A DNA stretch of 57,949 nt, from positions 2,090,785 to 2,148,733 of the forward strand of contig BLXT01001848.1 of the NCBI GenBank assembly GCA_019648995.1, read 5' to 3'. Both the position numbers and the translations under genes were made by a program. Source of the stretch: Plakobranchus ocellatus. Taxonomy: Eukaryota; Mollusca; Gastropoda; Plakobranchidae. A model generated the notes under the pieces. The model had not been told where the DNA came from and ran no database searches. It saw only the letters and a program-made list of their open reading frames with translations. Below, piece by piece: positions 32,701-43,219 of the stretch. The stretch's first letter is position 1, and every line of letters starts with the position of its first letter.

Positions 32701-35700
32701 CCCAAAAACATTGGAAATAATTTTGCTCAATCATTTGATAATCCAGTTCATTAACTTTAAAGAATCTTTCTAAATTCTTCAAGAGGTACTGAATGAATTT
32801 TAAATAGGAAGCCTTTGGTATCTCTCCTACCTCTATATTTTGATACATCTTACTTAAAATACCAAAATCAGATGGCCTTGGTAGACTGACCTGGCACTAC
32901 AGTTCGGTTTAAATCCTTTTGAAAAATCTTGAGGGCAATAAAATATGTTGGATCCTCCACTAGCACAGGAGCAGAATTTTCAGCAAGAATCGACAAGGCA
33001 AAGTGCAGACCTTGTGTGGCTCCAGCTGTCACTATCAGGTTTGAACTGACAAGAAAAGAATTAACAGCAATTTTACATTTCTTTCTTCAAACATGATTTT
33101 GGACAAATTTTTTTCTTTCTGTTTTTTCACAGTTCAGCTCATCACCACCATCAATCAAATAAAGCTTTTCAGAAATAGTACCACACATATTATTCAAATG
33201 GTACATCTCTAACTGAAGATTATAGAAGAGAAAAGTATGAGGTATTTATAATCTCAAATTCTGGTCATCTATGGAGTTTATAAAAAATGAATTATCCTGG
33301 ATCATTTTCTTCTTTTTTTTTATCCAATTCATATATTCCAGCTGAATCTGTTTCTGGTTTTTATCGTTTATCTTTTAGAGATATTGTTTTGCATGCTTAA
33401 TGGGATTCAAACAGGGTTTTAAAATGTCTTTCTGCAAATGCATAAAACAAAATCAGGATTTAAAAACACTACCCAAATGAGAGTCGTAGATTGATTGGGC
33501 GGTCTATCGGAATCATATATGGCCTAGATCTAGAAATCTAGATTGATGATAGGAACCCCAAATGGGGTCCATCTAGACGAGGCTAGAGAGACCCCAAATA
33601 GGTTCCTTCTAACGAGGCTATGGAGATCCCAAATGGAATCCTTCTAGACAATGAGGCTAGCGAAGTCCCAAATGAACAACCACGTCACAAGCAATAGTAT
33701 TGCTCAACAAGACTTGCCACTGCATCCCTGCCGTTCACTTGTTATTGAAAAGAAAGATTTGAGTTTGATTGAGAGTATAGGGGAGATTTTCTTACAATTC
33801 TACCTCAATAAAATTATCTGGTTTGAAGAAGTCTGTTGTTATTCAGTATCAATATTGTTGTGGCTTGCAGATCTAGAGGATCTATAATTTTCTTGCCTTG
33901 TGAATGATTCTAGAAGGATCTTGCTGGGATATCATTCAGAAAAATGATGCAGTGGTTAGGCCTAGATGTCTAGAATCTAGATTTACATCTGGGCCTAAGG
34001 TTAAAACAAATTCTTGGGTCTTGTCGGGACATTATACAAGAAAACAGATGAGATAAATAGGGCAATACATCCAGATCAAGATTCAGGATAAAGACTTACA
34101 TCTAGGCCTAACGTTAATGATAAAGTCAGATTGCACTTCAAAACGGTTCTTCTCCCTCTATATCTAGCTAAATTCAAGATCTAAAACCCAGCAAGTTCAG
34201 ATATACAGCAGATGTACAGATTTATAATGGCCTTCTTTAACTTTTCTGTTTGGAACTGGCCAGTGAGCTGTGGATTTAACTGTCTGGTAGGTCCTTAGCC
34301 AACCCCAAGTTCTAGGCCTTCTTATCATTCAAAAATTGCTAAAATCTGGTTTGTAACGTAGATCTGAATCGAAAATAATCTCTTGTTTGTCTTTTAAATC
34401 TAAATATAAAAAGGAAGAGGCTTGGGTAACAAAATCTTCAATATAATCTCCCACTGACACAACCGCCTGCGCCATTTTCTGTCCGTTGAAAGGAGGAGGA
34501 GGTGGAAACATCATAAAGTCACTCATGCGAAAAGCCAAAAGCAGGTCTCCCTGGCTAGATAACCCTGTTTGGGGTCCCACTAGACACTTTGTAATTAAAA
34601 TTACTCTTGTCAGATTCAGACTTACATCACTCTGGAGATTTAGAAATCAAACTTATTAGCGCCTCATATGTAGTTTAAGTTGTAACCTTTAGCCTTCAAA
34701 CCTCTCTTTTTGCAGCCATGCACCCACAGAACAATCAGCCATGATAGTTAGGCCCTTGGTTCCCTCGCCAGACATGCACATCAGTTCTTGGACAAATGGG
34801 CATTTATCACGGTTGAGTTTGAAGAGTTTTATGTTTTATGTGCCCTATGTGCTTCAATTCTCCAATATAAAATCTATTTCTGTGCTGCACATCCTTGGAT
34901 TAGTCAAATCTAAACTTATTTTACCCCATTTACAAACCTAGAAATGTCATCTCCATATTGTTGACTGAGAAATTTCGCCAGTTCCTTGCGAAAATTCTCA
35001 CATCCTTGGTCTGGTCCATATTTGAAGATACCATCAACATCTGGGTTTGAACTCTGTGAATGCATACGTTCAATAAAGCAAGAATAAGGATAAACATCAA
35101 TCTGCAACACAAAAAAAATATAGAAAAGTATTTGCAAGCATGAGAATTACTCACGTTAAAATATACTGAAACCAGGGTGGGGTCCACAGGCCACCTAGCC
35201 AAAATCAATTCTTCACAAATTTAAAGCATTCTGGAGGCCTCTCCTGGCAGCTAGCAGCAGAATTTGGACATGTTTCTCTGTTTGTAAGTGGTCTGTTAGG
35301 TTCATCACATCTCGACAGGAAACGGTGCTCTCACACAGTAAGCACCATGCTTGTCCTTTCACGTCAACTTTTCATAGATGTGCGTGAAACACTCTTTCAA
35401 AACACATTCGCCTACCTTAATCTCCACTTCTGCTGACATCCACTCCCACTTCTATTTGTTGATGCATTCGCTATCATCAAATTTTTTGCCATGATTCACC
35501 ACACGGTAAAGACCTTCAAGGGAAATCATGTTACATGGAGGGGCTATGTTCAGAAACATTGCTCATTGGCTGTGCACTTGCCCTTTAATATCAGAATTAG
35601 CACAAGTGCACTTGGGCACTCATAGCAGCTGAAAGAAGCCTGCTGCACTGAGACACTGAAAAACGGAGTCATTTTAATTTTGCTCCCCGGACATTTGTTC

Positions 35701-38480
35701 ATTGAACCTTTGAAATTTCTGGATGAAATTTTAAAATTTTCCTCGGAAATCCACATTTTCACAGTCAATTCCCATGCTTGCATTTGCTGCAGAATTACTT
35801 GGCTGGGATTATGGTTATAGGAAGAGAGACGAGAGAAGTAGAGGAAGGCAGCAAATATTTCCTTCAGATTTTGCATTTAACATATGTTTATATCAAATCA
35901 GTCTTGCATTGAAAAAAGAAAAAAAAAATGCGTGGTAATCTGAATTTGCTTTTCCCATTTTTGTGCTAAATTCTTTAGAAGTAAAAAAAAAATGGAATTA
36001 CTTTAATAAGATTTTCTGTCAAAATACTTAATTTCTCATAAAAGTATCAACAAAATTTAATCTTCAAATGCACACGAATGGATGGATATGAAATACAGAG
36101 AAATAAAATTTATTCAACATGCTTACACTGTTACACAATTGTTAAACTATATTAAACTGCTTTAGAAACCATAAAAGTGCATGGATAATAACACAGAGAG
36201 ACCTCAATTGTAAAGCAGGTTGAGTGTGATAATTGGTTACTGTGATTAGTGTGAATTGAGTCTAGATCTAGATTTAGACTCAGAATAGCTGTTCTAGCCT
36301 TGATTATTCTCATCCGGCCTGGCCAGGCCTTTTTAACTTTAGCAGTGCTATTAATTTTAGCTTTGTTTATCTATTTAGATCTAGGAATCTCTAGAGAGTT
36401 CTCAAAGGTGTGAGGACACTGTTTTAAGGAAGTTCTTAGATTGTTACCTAGTGACCAACCAGGCTTTGGCCAACACTAGAGGGCTTTGAGTATGTTTTTG
36501 TATTACAGAGAATATTCCATTGGTCAATATTTTTAGCTCACCTTGATTACATAAGACTGTAGATTTTAGAATGAGTCAAATGTGTTATATTGACTAATTA
36601 GCCTAAATTCATTGCATAACTAGTATTCTCTAGAAGATATGGGCGGTAAGTATAAAAGAGAGAGCTCTGAGATTGTTGATGAGAGCTTGCAGAGGTTGTT
36701 AAGAGATAAACCGTTGATGTTAGACAGCTTGAAGATCTAAAATTTGTGTTGATTAACTCACTGACTACCAGAATTTTTTTTCCTAATAATTCCCTGTGTA
36801 CCAGATATTTCGGAGGTAATTTAAAAAAATCACTGTACATTTGTTAGTAAAGATATACCTATGAAATTTGTACCATACTTTTTCAAGATAATAAAGATTA
36901 TATTACAAAAAATATTTTTGAGTCTATGTCATTTCGTTGATTTTTTAGATCTTGATATTGATTTAGATCTAGCTCCAACTTGAGGCTGGGGTTTAGATCT
37001 AGACTTATCCATCATGGTGAGGCTCGATTTTCCCCTACCTTTTCCTTTCCCTCTACCGTTGGGGAGACTAGACTTGGCCTTTTTATGCTTTGGGGGCTCA
37101 TAATGTGGATCTTATACATTTCCCACAATGTTATCAATATCTAAACTTTCATCATACTCTAAATCTAAGAGACTCCATCTAGAAATCAGTCGGAAACTGG
37201 TAGCTGCTAGAGGTGTTGTAAAATTGCTCTCCTGCTCCTACTAATCATCCCAAATAAACTTCGCCTATATCATTTGAAAGCTAAATGCTAAGCTAACAAA
37301 CACCGTAATTTATACCGCAACTGTTGCAATATTTACTTGGGGAAAAAATTCGGAAATTGGAACCCGCAGGAGTTACGGGATTGGTATTTTGCCGTCCACA
37401 AAATTTTCCCACAAACGTTGCCAGTAAAGTAGCCAGTGACTTAAATTATTGTTCCGAAATTATTCTCGATTCAGATTAATAAACTTTGCATTCAATTTTC
37501 AAGAAGATTTGGAGTGATTTCTGTTCTTTGGTCTATTTATAAGAACTCATTGTCTCAGGCAGGGTTCAACATGATCTATGGCTAAACAGCAAGAAGCCAT
37601 TTGTAACATTGACCATCGACTTCACAGCTACGTAAATTTTCACAAAATAACACACATGAAGCCATTAAAGGCTTAATATTATTTAAGAATGATTTTAAAA
37701 CAGAATTAAACAGACAGTATTACATGTAATTTTACAATGATAGCAATTCCTTTTTCTTATAACGCTAATCTAGTTAAGACTGCTCTAATGATGCAGATAT
37801 AATGATTACCCATTCATAAGAATCTTACATTTTCTTTTTATACTTAATACTTTTCAGAATTATAAAATGAGTCACATGAGTCATAAGTACCATTTCTTAC
37901 ACTGGAAATTTATATTTCCTTATTTTTTGTTGTTTGTTTGGTTTTTATTTGTTTTCTTTCTGCTTTTTGGCCTAGGCAGCTCTAAAATTTTGGTAGTCAC
38001 AGTATTAAGCGTGAATTTGTACCAAGATATCAACATTTCAATTTTTTGTTCAGGGCATTTTGTTAGAGGAAAAATTCTGAGTTCAAATACCTTTTTCTCA
38101 AAACTTTAATTTCCAGTTCATCTGACTCATGAGAAGTGATATCATGACATCATGACATTATATTAATTTTCATTCAAAACTAACATCGCTTAAGTTTTTA
38201 GTTTTTCCAAAAGTTCATAAAAATTATACTTATTTATTAAGACACTAGATCTATCTGATATTGAAAATATATATTTTGCAAATAGTAATTCATTACAAGT
38301 GGCTTTAAAATCTGCATTACGCACCAAAATCTCTGTTGTTGCCTTCAGGATAATATCTTTAGTTTCTCTGAGCTCCTCCGTGCCTGGCTGACCCAGAGCA
38401 AATGACACACCATCTGCAGCTGCTTCTTCAAGTGTAGCAAGACAAGCAAATCGTTCCTCTTGAGCATCTAAACCATTCAT
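20778..38480 (-). CDS. PLP-dependent class I/II aminotransferase, 9 exons (2-aminoadipate transaminase / YER152C-like)
   Basis: Exons in transcript order: 38325-38480, 34938-35101, 32891-33045, 28404-28562, 26872-27145, 26107-26221, 25141-25212, 21626-21729, 20778-20901. Phases agree throughout and give 440 residues plus TAG. PLP fold-type I landmarks are clear: TAGATQGLH near residue 115, FSNPTG (Asn203), IDDVY (Asp231 and Tyr234, contacting the cofactor), VGTFSKYLSPGIRLGW with Schiff-base Lys279, GGFYLWLEFP, and NCARLSIS with the carboxylate-binding Arg412. Length and motifs resemble the YER152C / 2-aminoadipate (LysN-like) group; the amino donor is not known from sequence. No targeting peptide is obvious. 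The ATG at 38480 has an in-frame TAA shortly upstream. Eight junctions are considered: seven are GT-AG, and the exon 7 donor is best read as GC (CAG|GCGAGT); a GT donor 21 bases further on would add seven residues before GGFYLW. The introns hold several transposons. Confidence 0.92.
21025..21098. repeat. Purine-rich simple sequence
   Basis: A G run followed by mixed GA repeats inside the last aminotransferase intron. Confidence 0.8.
23255..23780 (-). pseudogene. Transposase C-terminal domain remnant (Mutator-like/Kolobok type)
   Basis: Read on the minus strand with frame changes, the region gives a segment starting CSTGTWNK, then HNPTFIPDIGKYV, then ELLRQC joined by a one-base shift to QNDYTNPNESFNATVWQ, and GPKT followed by a stop. 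After that come AQLPNIKTVVALAVLSVN and, across an 11-T run that shifts the frame, GFEYHTAAPTAYMWANFMNR. The order Cys-Trp, LL-R-C, (T)NPNES, W, PK matches a conserved block I recall from animal proteins annotated as mutator-like transposase. At least one stop and two frameshifts make it non-functional. The family assignment is from memory and needs a profile search. Confidence 0.6.
24098..24244 (-). pseudogene. Possible N-terminal exon of the TTAA element's transposase
   Basis: A 48-codon open frame starting at ATG 24244, beginning MPKTFDFGQKKPFKKPRR and strongly basic, on the same strand as the transposase remnant and inside the same element. It could be the first exon or the start of the encoded protein. 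No domain was recognised. Confidence 0.35.
27376..27504 (+). mobile_element. L1/Tx1-like LINE fragment
   Basis: The plus-strand frame reads KFIWKGKIRRNVKISKLAL followed by ADIKFPHKI, resembling the FIW-GK...GGL-LPDI segment C-terminal to the reverse transcriptase of L1-type LINEs. Further decayed sequence with similar flavour continues to about 27750. A short scrap in the aminotransferase intron 4; the family is tentative. Confidence 0.45.
28563..30071. other. Aminotransferase intron 3, distal part
   Basis: About 1.5 kb of AT-rich intron with no recognised gene or repeat. The intron continues beyond the LINE insertion to 32890. Confidence 0.65.
30083..32203 (-). mobile_element. 5'-truncated non-LTR retrotransposon (LINE) with target-site duplication
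   Basis: The insertion is flanked by a perfect 11-base duplication, TTTGAAGTTAT, at 30072-30082 and 32204-32214. On the minus strand the frame starts at the end of the endonuclease domain (CYSDHVPMVGKF) and runs through a linker. It then enters a reverse transcriptase with FIDYTKAFD (motif A), RGVRQGCVLSPDLF (motif B) and YADDT (motif C, at the gap edge). In-frame stops occur at 31711-31713, 30895-30897 and just before YADD. The 3' end reads RDLWRDMIANAY, a stop and an ATG-type trinucleotide tail. A 641-N gap interrupts it. The clade (CR1, RTE or Nimb-like) is not resolved. Confidence 0.92.
30164..30804. other. Assembly gap, 641 N
   Basis: Run of N lying wholly inside the LINE, between the YADD motif and the 3' terminal coding segment. 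The missing part should be LINE sequence. The true length is unknown. Confidence 0.98.
33549..33672. repeat. Minisatellite, about 42-base unit, roughly three copies
   Basis: Diverged tandem units each holding a CCCAAAT(G/A)G core, a TTCTAGAC-like word and GAGGCTA. It lies in aminotransferase intron 2. A related word in opposite sense, TTTGGGGTCCCACTAGAC, occurs at about 34569-34586. Confidence 0.65.
34329..34580 (-). other. Unexplained 83-codon open frame
   Basis: Open frame in aminotransferase intron 2 with a FPPPPPFNGQ proline run and an acidic, mixed C-terminal half. No splice context or family similarity was recognised, and it may be chance. It lies between the minisatellite and a related inverted word, so it could belong to an unrecognised mobile element. 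Confidence 0.2.
35102..38324. other. Aminotransferase intron 1
   Basis: About 3.2 kb without recognised gene content. It contains several CTAGATCTAGAT-type clusters (36258-36281, about 36374-36393, 36946-37010). Confidence 0.65.
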
Positions 38481-39300
38481 ATTAATGCCTCTTTAAAAGT
38501 TTCTGTCAAAACCAATAAAATTACCACATAAATATAATTTTAGGAAAGAAAGAAATACAAACTTCTGTTCAACTGAACAAACATTTGTGGAGTTGAAGAA
38601 AATAGGCCCATATGCAAAGCCAAGTTAAAGAGCAAAAAGTGAGAGGCACTGTGTGTGATTGGAAAGCTGGCTTCTTTAGTACTTGTAGATTACGCCACTT
38701 TTTATTGCTCAAATGACAGAGGAAGTAAGGGACGAGAGAGGCGGAACAATTGATGCTCATTTAAATGATGGAATTTTCAGTGTTTTGATGCGGCAAAATT
38801 GATAACATGCAAATATTAAGAGAAGCAACATGCAGTGTGTGCACATTGCACCAAAAAGGTAACTTAGATTTATAATGTTGATCAAGATATAAACAGAGTA
38901 AACCTAACATCCTAGGACTTGCTGACATATGATGGAAAAGGGCCATAAAACTAGGTAAAGAAACTCTTATTTGCTCAGGGGTTTATACACATGAAAGAGG
39001 CGTTGGTATCTTATATGATGAAACAACAGCCAAAAAGTCTGGGGAGCTGGTGTCCAATTTCAGACAAGAAAAGCTGTGGCTAAAGGTAGCCAAACCATTA
39101 AAGCTATGCATTATTCAAGTAGGCCTTTTGTGCACAAACACTGTATAGTGAAAATTTAGAAAAATAGAAGTAGGAAAGAAAAAGCAATGGGCTGTGTAAA
39201 ATGCCAGGACATCATGATAATAATGAGAGATCTTAAAGCAAAAGTTGTGGATGAAAGGGTGGAAGATGTTATTGGGTCCAGTGGCATAGGGATTGTAATT

Positions 39301-39464
39301 CATTTTTTTTTTTTTGTGTATGTAGCCGATCACAAAGAGGTGATTTCAGACTTTCAGGCCCTACGTCAGGCCAAGGCTTCAGTGACAGGGCTCAAACCCA
39401 TGAAAGAAGGGTCCCCGCAGGTCTCAGGGTGGACTCGCTAGCCACTGTGCCACAGACGCCCCCT
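39301..39464 (-). mobile_element. tRNA-derived SINE inserted in the LINE
   Basis: A 164-base insertion flanked by 13-base duplications AGGGATTGTAATT (39288-39300) and AGGGACTGTAATT (39465-39477), one mismatch. Read on the minus strand it has a pol III A-box-like TGGCACAGTGGCTAGCGAGT near its 5' end, a B-box-like GGTTTGAGCCC downstream, and ends in an A run. This is the structure of a tRNA-derived SINE mobilised by a LINE. Removing it rejoins the LINE endonuclease reading SSGIG-TVIE. Confidence 0.85.
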
Positions 39465-41117
39465 AGGGACTGTAATTGAACTAATTGAATGGTGTAAAAT
39501 CAATGATTTTACAATAAATTACAACCACCTTAGTCAACAGTGGACTTGAAAGAGCCCTGAAGAAATTATTGAGAAATGATTCCAAACGCTATCAAAACAT
39601 CAAAATCACTACCAGGAGTTGGCTATGATTAAGACTACATTCCAATCAAGTGTAAATAAATAAAAAATTCAATAAGGCAAAGGCCAATCCTAAATTCCAA
39701 ATGGGCCAACTAAAATTTGCTTAAAAGCTTACTGACATTTGACAAAATTGCTGTAGATATGCAAAACAAATAAGAGACTCTAAACAATATCTCAGAGGTA
39801 GAAAGACTACGATCAGAAATAAACGTCACTGAATCAAATCATAAAGAAAAGAATTCCCAAAAGAATACAAAAGAGTATAAGAAATGGATAAGAGAAATAC
39901 TAGATTTCAAGGAAGAAAGGTGCAAATTCAACAATAAAGAAAGCAAATGCAAAGGTCTAAACACAAAAAATCAAAATAAAATGCAATATGCTGAAAAAGA
40001 ATGGATTAATCAATTACGTCAGGAAATAGAGCAAAGCTAAATATAGACTGTAAATTCATGCAAGCTAAAATTAACAATGTGAGAGGTAAGAAAATCAAAT
40101 GCAGTAACCTTGGCTGCATCAAATCAAAAGAGGGAATGATGAAAAAAAAAAAGGAAATACTAAACAATGTTCAGAGTAAGTTTAAGAACTTTTCAAAGAT
40201 GATTGTTGTGAAAAACCTTAAATAAGGTAAAGCCTAAAGAGTTCAAGAATCCTCACAAAAAAGGGGAAGCAATAAACAAAATGAAAAATGGAAAAACAGC
40301 TGGACTAGATAACTAACCAATAGAATTTTTAACTGTCAACAATGCTTAAGTCGATGTCCAAGGGACATAATTAAAAGGATCGAGTTACGTGATTTTTTTT
40401 TAGTTAACTCTACTAATTGAAGCAATTGTTTATGTTGTGATTGGTCCTGTCTTAACATCATGGTGCCCAGATATCTGGAAATGCATCCTCTTCATTAGTG
40501 CCTAAACAGTATTCGTAACTACACCAAATTCATTGAAACATCTGTCTGGTTTTTTTTTTAAGTTGTCATCCGGATTTTGTTTGGTTTTTTTTACTTTTTT
40601 TTTTTGGCTAATCTACTTCTTTTTTCACTTCGAAAATAAGATTGAAATTGTATTTTAATGGCAAAGTCACCAAATCTGGTTGCCTTGCTCTAAGTTTCAC
40701 GATGTAGATCTAGTGTTTCAACGCTGTTTATAATACACCCAAGTGATGGCTTTCTGTTTGCATTTCTTCTAGCCTAAAATCAAGTAAGGCTGAGAGTGTA
40801 CAGCGCACAAATAGATTTAGATGGATCTACAATCTAGATCAGTACCTGTATCGTGTTGGCTAAAGTGGAAATTTATTAAGCCATAACTGGGATAAGATCT
40901 TTGTTCTTCAATTGACAAAAAAGGGTGGGGGGTAGGAAATGGGTTAGGGAGGGGGATAGGTGAAATTACATGGGACTAATATTGACTAGACAAAGTCAAA
41001 CAAGTCTAATTGTTCAACAATTACTACGCGCACATCCCAACAAAGCCACATGCACGCATATAAGTTGTTTGGAAAAGATGGGCATGCCTGATTCTCACAG
41101 TTGCACTGTCTCATTAC

Positions 41118-41118
<1 letters not shown>

Positions 41119-41154
<36 letters not shown>

Positions 41155-41178
41155 AGAGAGAGAAAGAGAAAGAGAAAA
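41119..41178. repeat. GA dinucleotide microsatellite
   Basis: AG repeats (41119-41152) followed by interrupted GAGA and GAAAGA units. Confidence 0.9.
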
Positions 41179-43219
41179 CACTTTTAAGTTTAGACAAAGA
41201 CAGCCAACATGACCTAAGGCAAAACACTGGACCCTGTTGATGTAATAAGTGTGAATAGATCTAGAACAAGGCCTATTATACTGTTGGCATGTGATGAACA
41301 GTGCCCTCCCCCTTAAACACACATACACAAAAAAAACCCCAAAAACTGCCTGCTGTGTTCTGTCCGCTGATTGTGTAATAGCACTGGACAATGTAACACG
41401 GGGTGAATTGGACATTAAAAGGTTAGCAGTGCGCACATGCATGTCCGTTAGCATAATTATATGTGTATGAGTAACTAACATTCTTATAGACTAGAGGGAG
41501 GAAAAGTGTTCTTTAATGAGAGGCACCGAACAGTAAAAGATCGATTTAGATAAAAATCCAGTTATGCGGTGGGCTTTTACAATACGTGTTCAAAGGGATG
41601 GTTTGACGTAAAAAGGTCAAATTAAATGAAAAACGACTTAAGTGGCCTCGACTTCAGCAGTGTCAATTGTGCAGTGTTTGATAAATTAAAAAATAGGCCT
41701 GACTACAGAACTCCTAAATGCAATATATTACAGTGGTACAATTCCAGAAGATCTTTGCAAATCTTTCTTTTATAGTTATTAGTATTGCATAAAACCTAGA
41801 GACTGCAGGGTGTGAACTTCAAAGACCAATCAGTTCAATGAGCCATTTTAAAAGAAATCATGTTGAGTGTTTTGATGCTAGAATGTCCAAGAGTCTAAGA
41901 CTAGACATATATCAGCAAAATAGTTTGGCTTTAACTGCCTGATAAAGGGGCAAGAATTTTTTTTAAATGGAAAAATCACATTCTCAATGCTTATGGAAAG
42001 GTGTATCAAAATGCAAAAAGACCTTCATCACTGTTTCATTGATTATTCTAAGGCTTTAGACAAATTAATGTTTCATATGATAGAAAAATTAGAAATTGAT
42101 GGGAAAGATATGCCAGAAATTAGAACTCTATTCTGGGATCAAAAGGCTTAAATGTAAATGGAGAAAATCTTAATAATCTCAGGTATGCAGGTGATACAGT
42201 TTTAATTGCAGAATCTGATGAACAACTTCAAAACTTTTTGATATATAGATCTAGTAGTTTTAGGGAGTGGAAGAACTGGCTTGTGTTTGAATGTGAAAAA
42301 AAAAACAGAATGCATGGCCATCTCAAGGAAATCCTCAAATAAATGCAATTCCAAATGCAATCTCGTTAGCATAAGTGAAAAAAATGAAGCAAGTTACAAA
42401 ATTCAAATAATCTTGGGCGTTTGATAACGATTTATAATGCAGATATCTGATATGGTATATGATATGGTAGCTATACACAAGTGAAATAGTGAAAGCATAG
42501 CCATGGCCAAATATACATTCAAATCTTTTTGGGTAGGCCTATCAAATTTATTTTCTTTCAAAAGTTTAAACTAACAAAAGTCAAATGACCAACCTGTGAA
42601 AGTGTGAAAGACTGAGATGAGAAATGAGAACACTTCTGTTCGATTAGCCTATTGTTTACCTGTTGTTTACCTATGTTTGGTTTGCGATCTTGATTAAATT
42701 TAAGCTGTTGGCTTCCATCCAGCTTTTAGCAGTATTTTTTATTTCTTAAAAACTATTATTTGAGTGATAAAAATGGCAGTGAAGAAGGAAGAATTGATAT
42801 CTAGAACATGTCGAAGATCTTTTCGAAGTTTATTTAGATGAAAAACTTGACAAAGAAAAAAATTACTGGATCCAACTATCTCAGTAGAAATAAAGGCACC
42901 AATAAAGAAAATGAAAGATGAGAGAGCCACAAGCAAGGTCGGATCAACAACTTCAGACGGGAGGGGTTCCATGGGGCGGTCGGGGTCCTCCCCCAATGGG
43001 AGTACAGGGATGCAAAGGGAAGTGAATGTTGGACAATAAACAAGAAAAAATAGAAAAAAACTGGAAGCGGTAGAGACGTGGTATATCAGAAGAATGATGA
43101 GGATGTATCATAGACGGAAAAAAATCCAAAGTATAGGTAAGCCTACTGAAAGAAGTTAAATTTGAGCGATCAATGGTTAAAACCATAAAAAGGAGGCAAT
43201 TTCAAGAATACATTAAATT

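Larger units (their letters stand above)
38975..43215 (+). mobile_element. Degenerate LINE of the same family, plus strand
   Basis: Plus-strand fragments in the expected LINE order. Endonuclease pieces (HERGVGILYDETTAK near 38992, DERVEDVIGSSGIGIV near 39250, IEWCKINDF near 39485) are followed by reverse transcriptase pieces (CFIDYSKALDK near 42025, LEIDGKDM near 42090, RYAGDTVLIAES near 42181, where YADD is changed to YAGD). The post-RT segment (SECWTINKK near 43027, YQKNDED near 43085) comes last. Many stops and frameshifts. A SINE is inserted in the endonuclease part, and a Jockey-like LINE follows directly. The left boundary is approximate. Confidence 0.85.

Noticed and set aside
35550..35876. 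108-codon minus-strand open frame in aminotransferase intron 1
   Set aside because: No domain, no splice context and unremarkable composition.
40970..41481. Open frames over the GA repeat (RERERE or SLSLSL runs)
   Set aside because: Low-complexity translation of a microsatellite.
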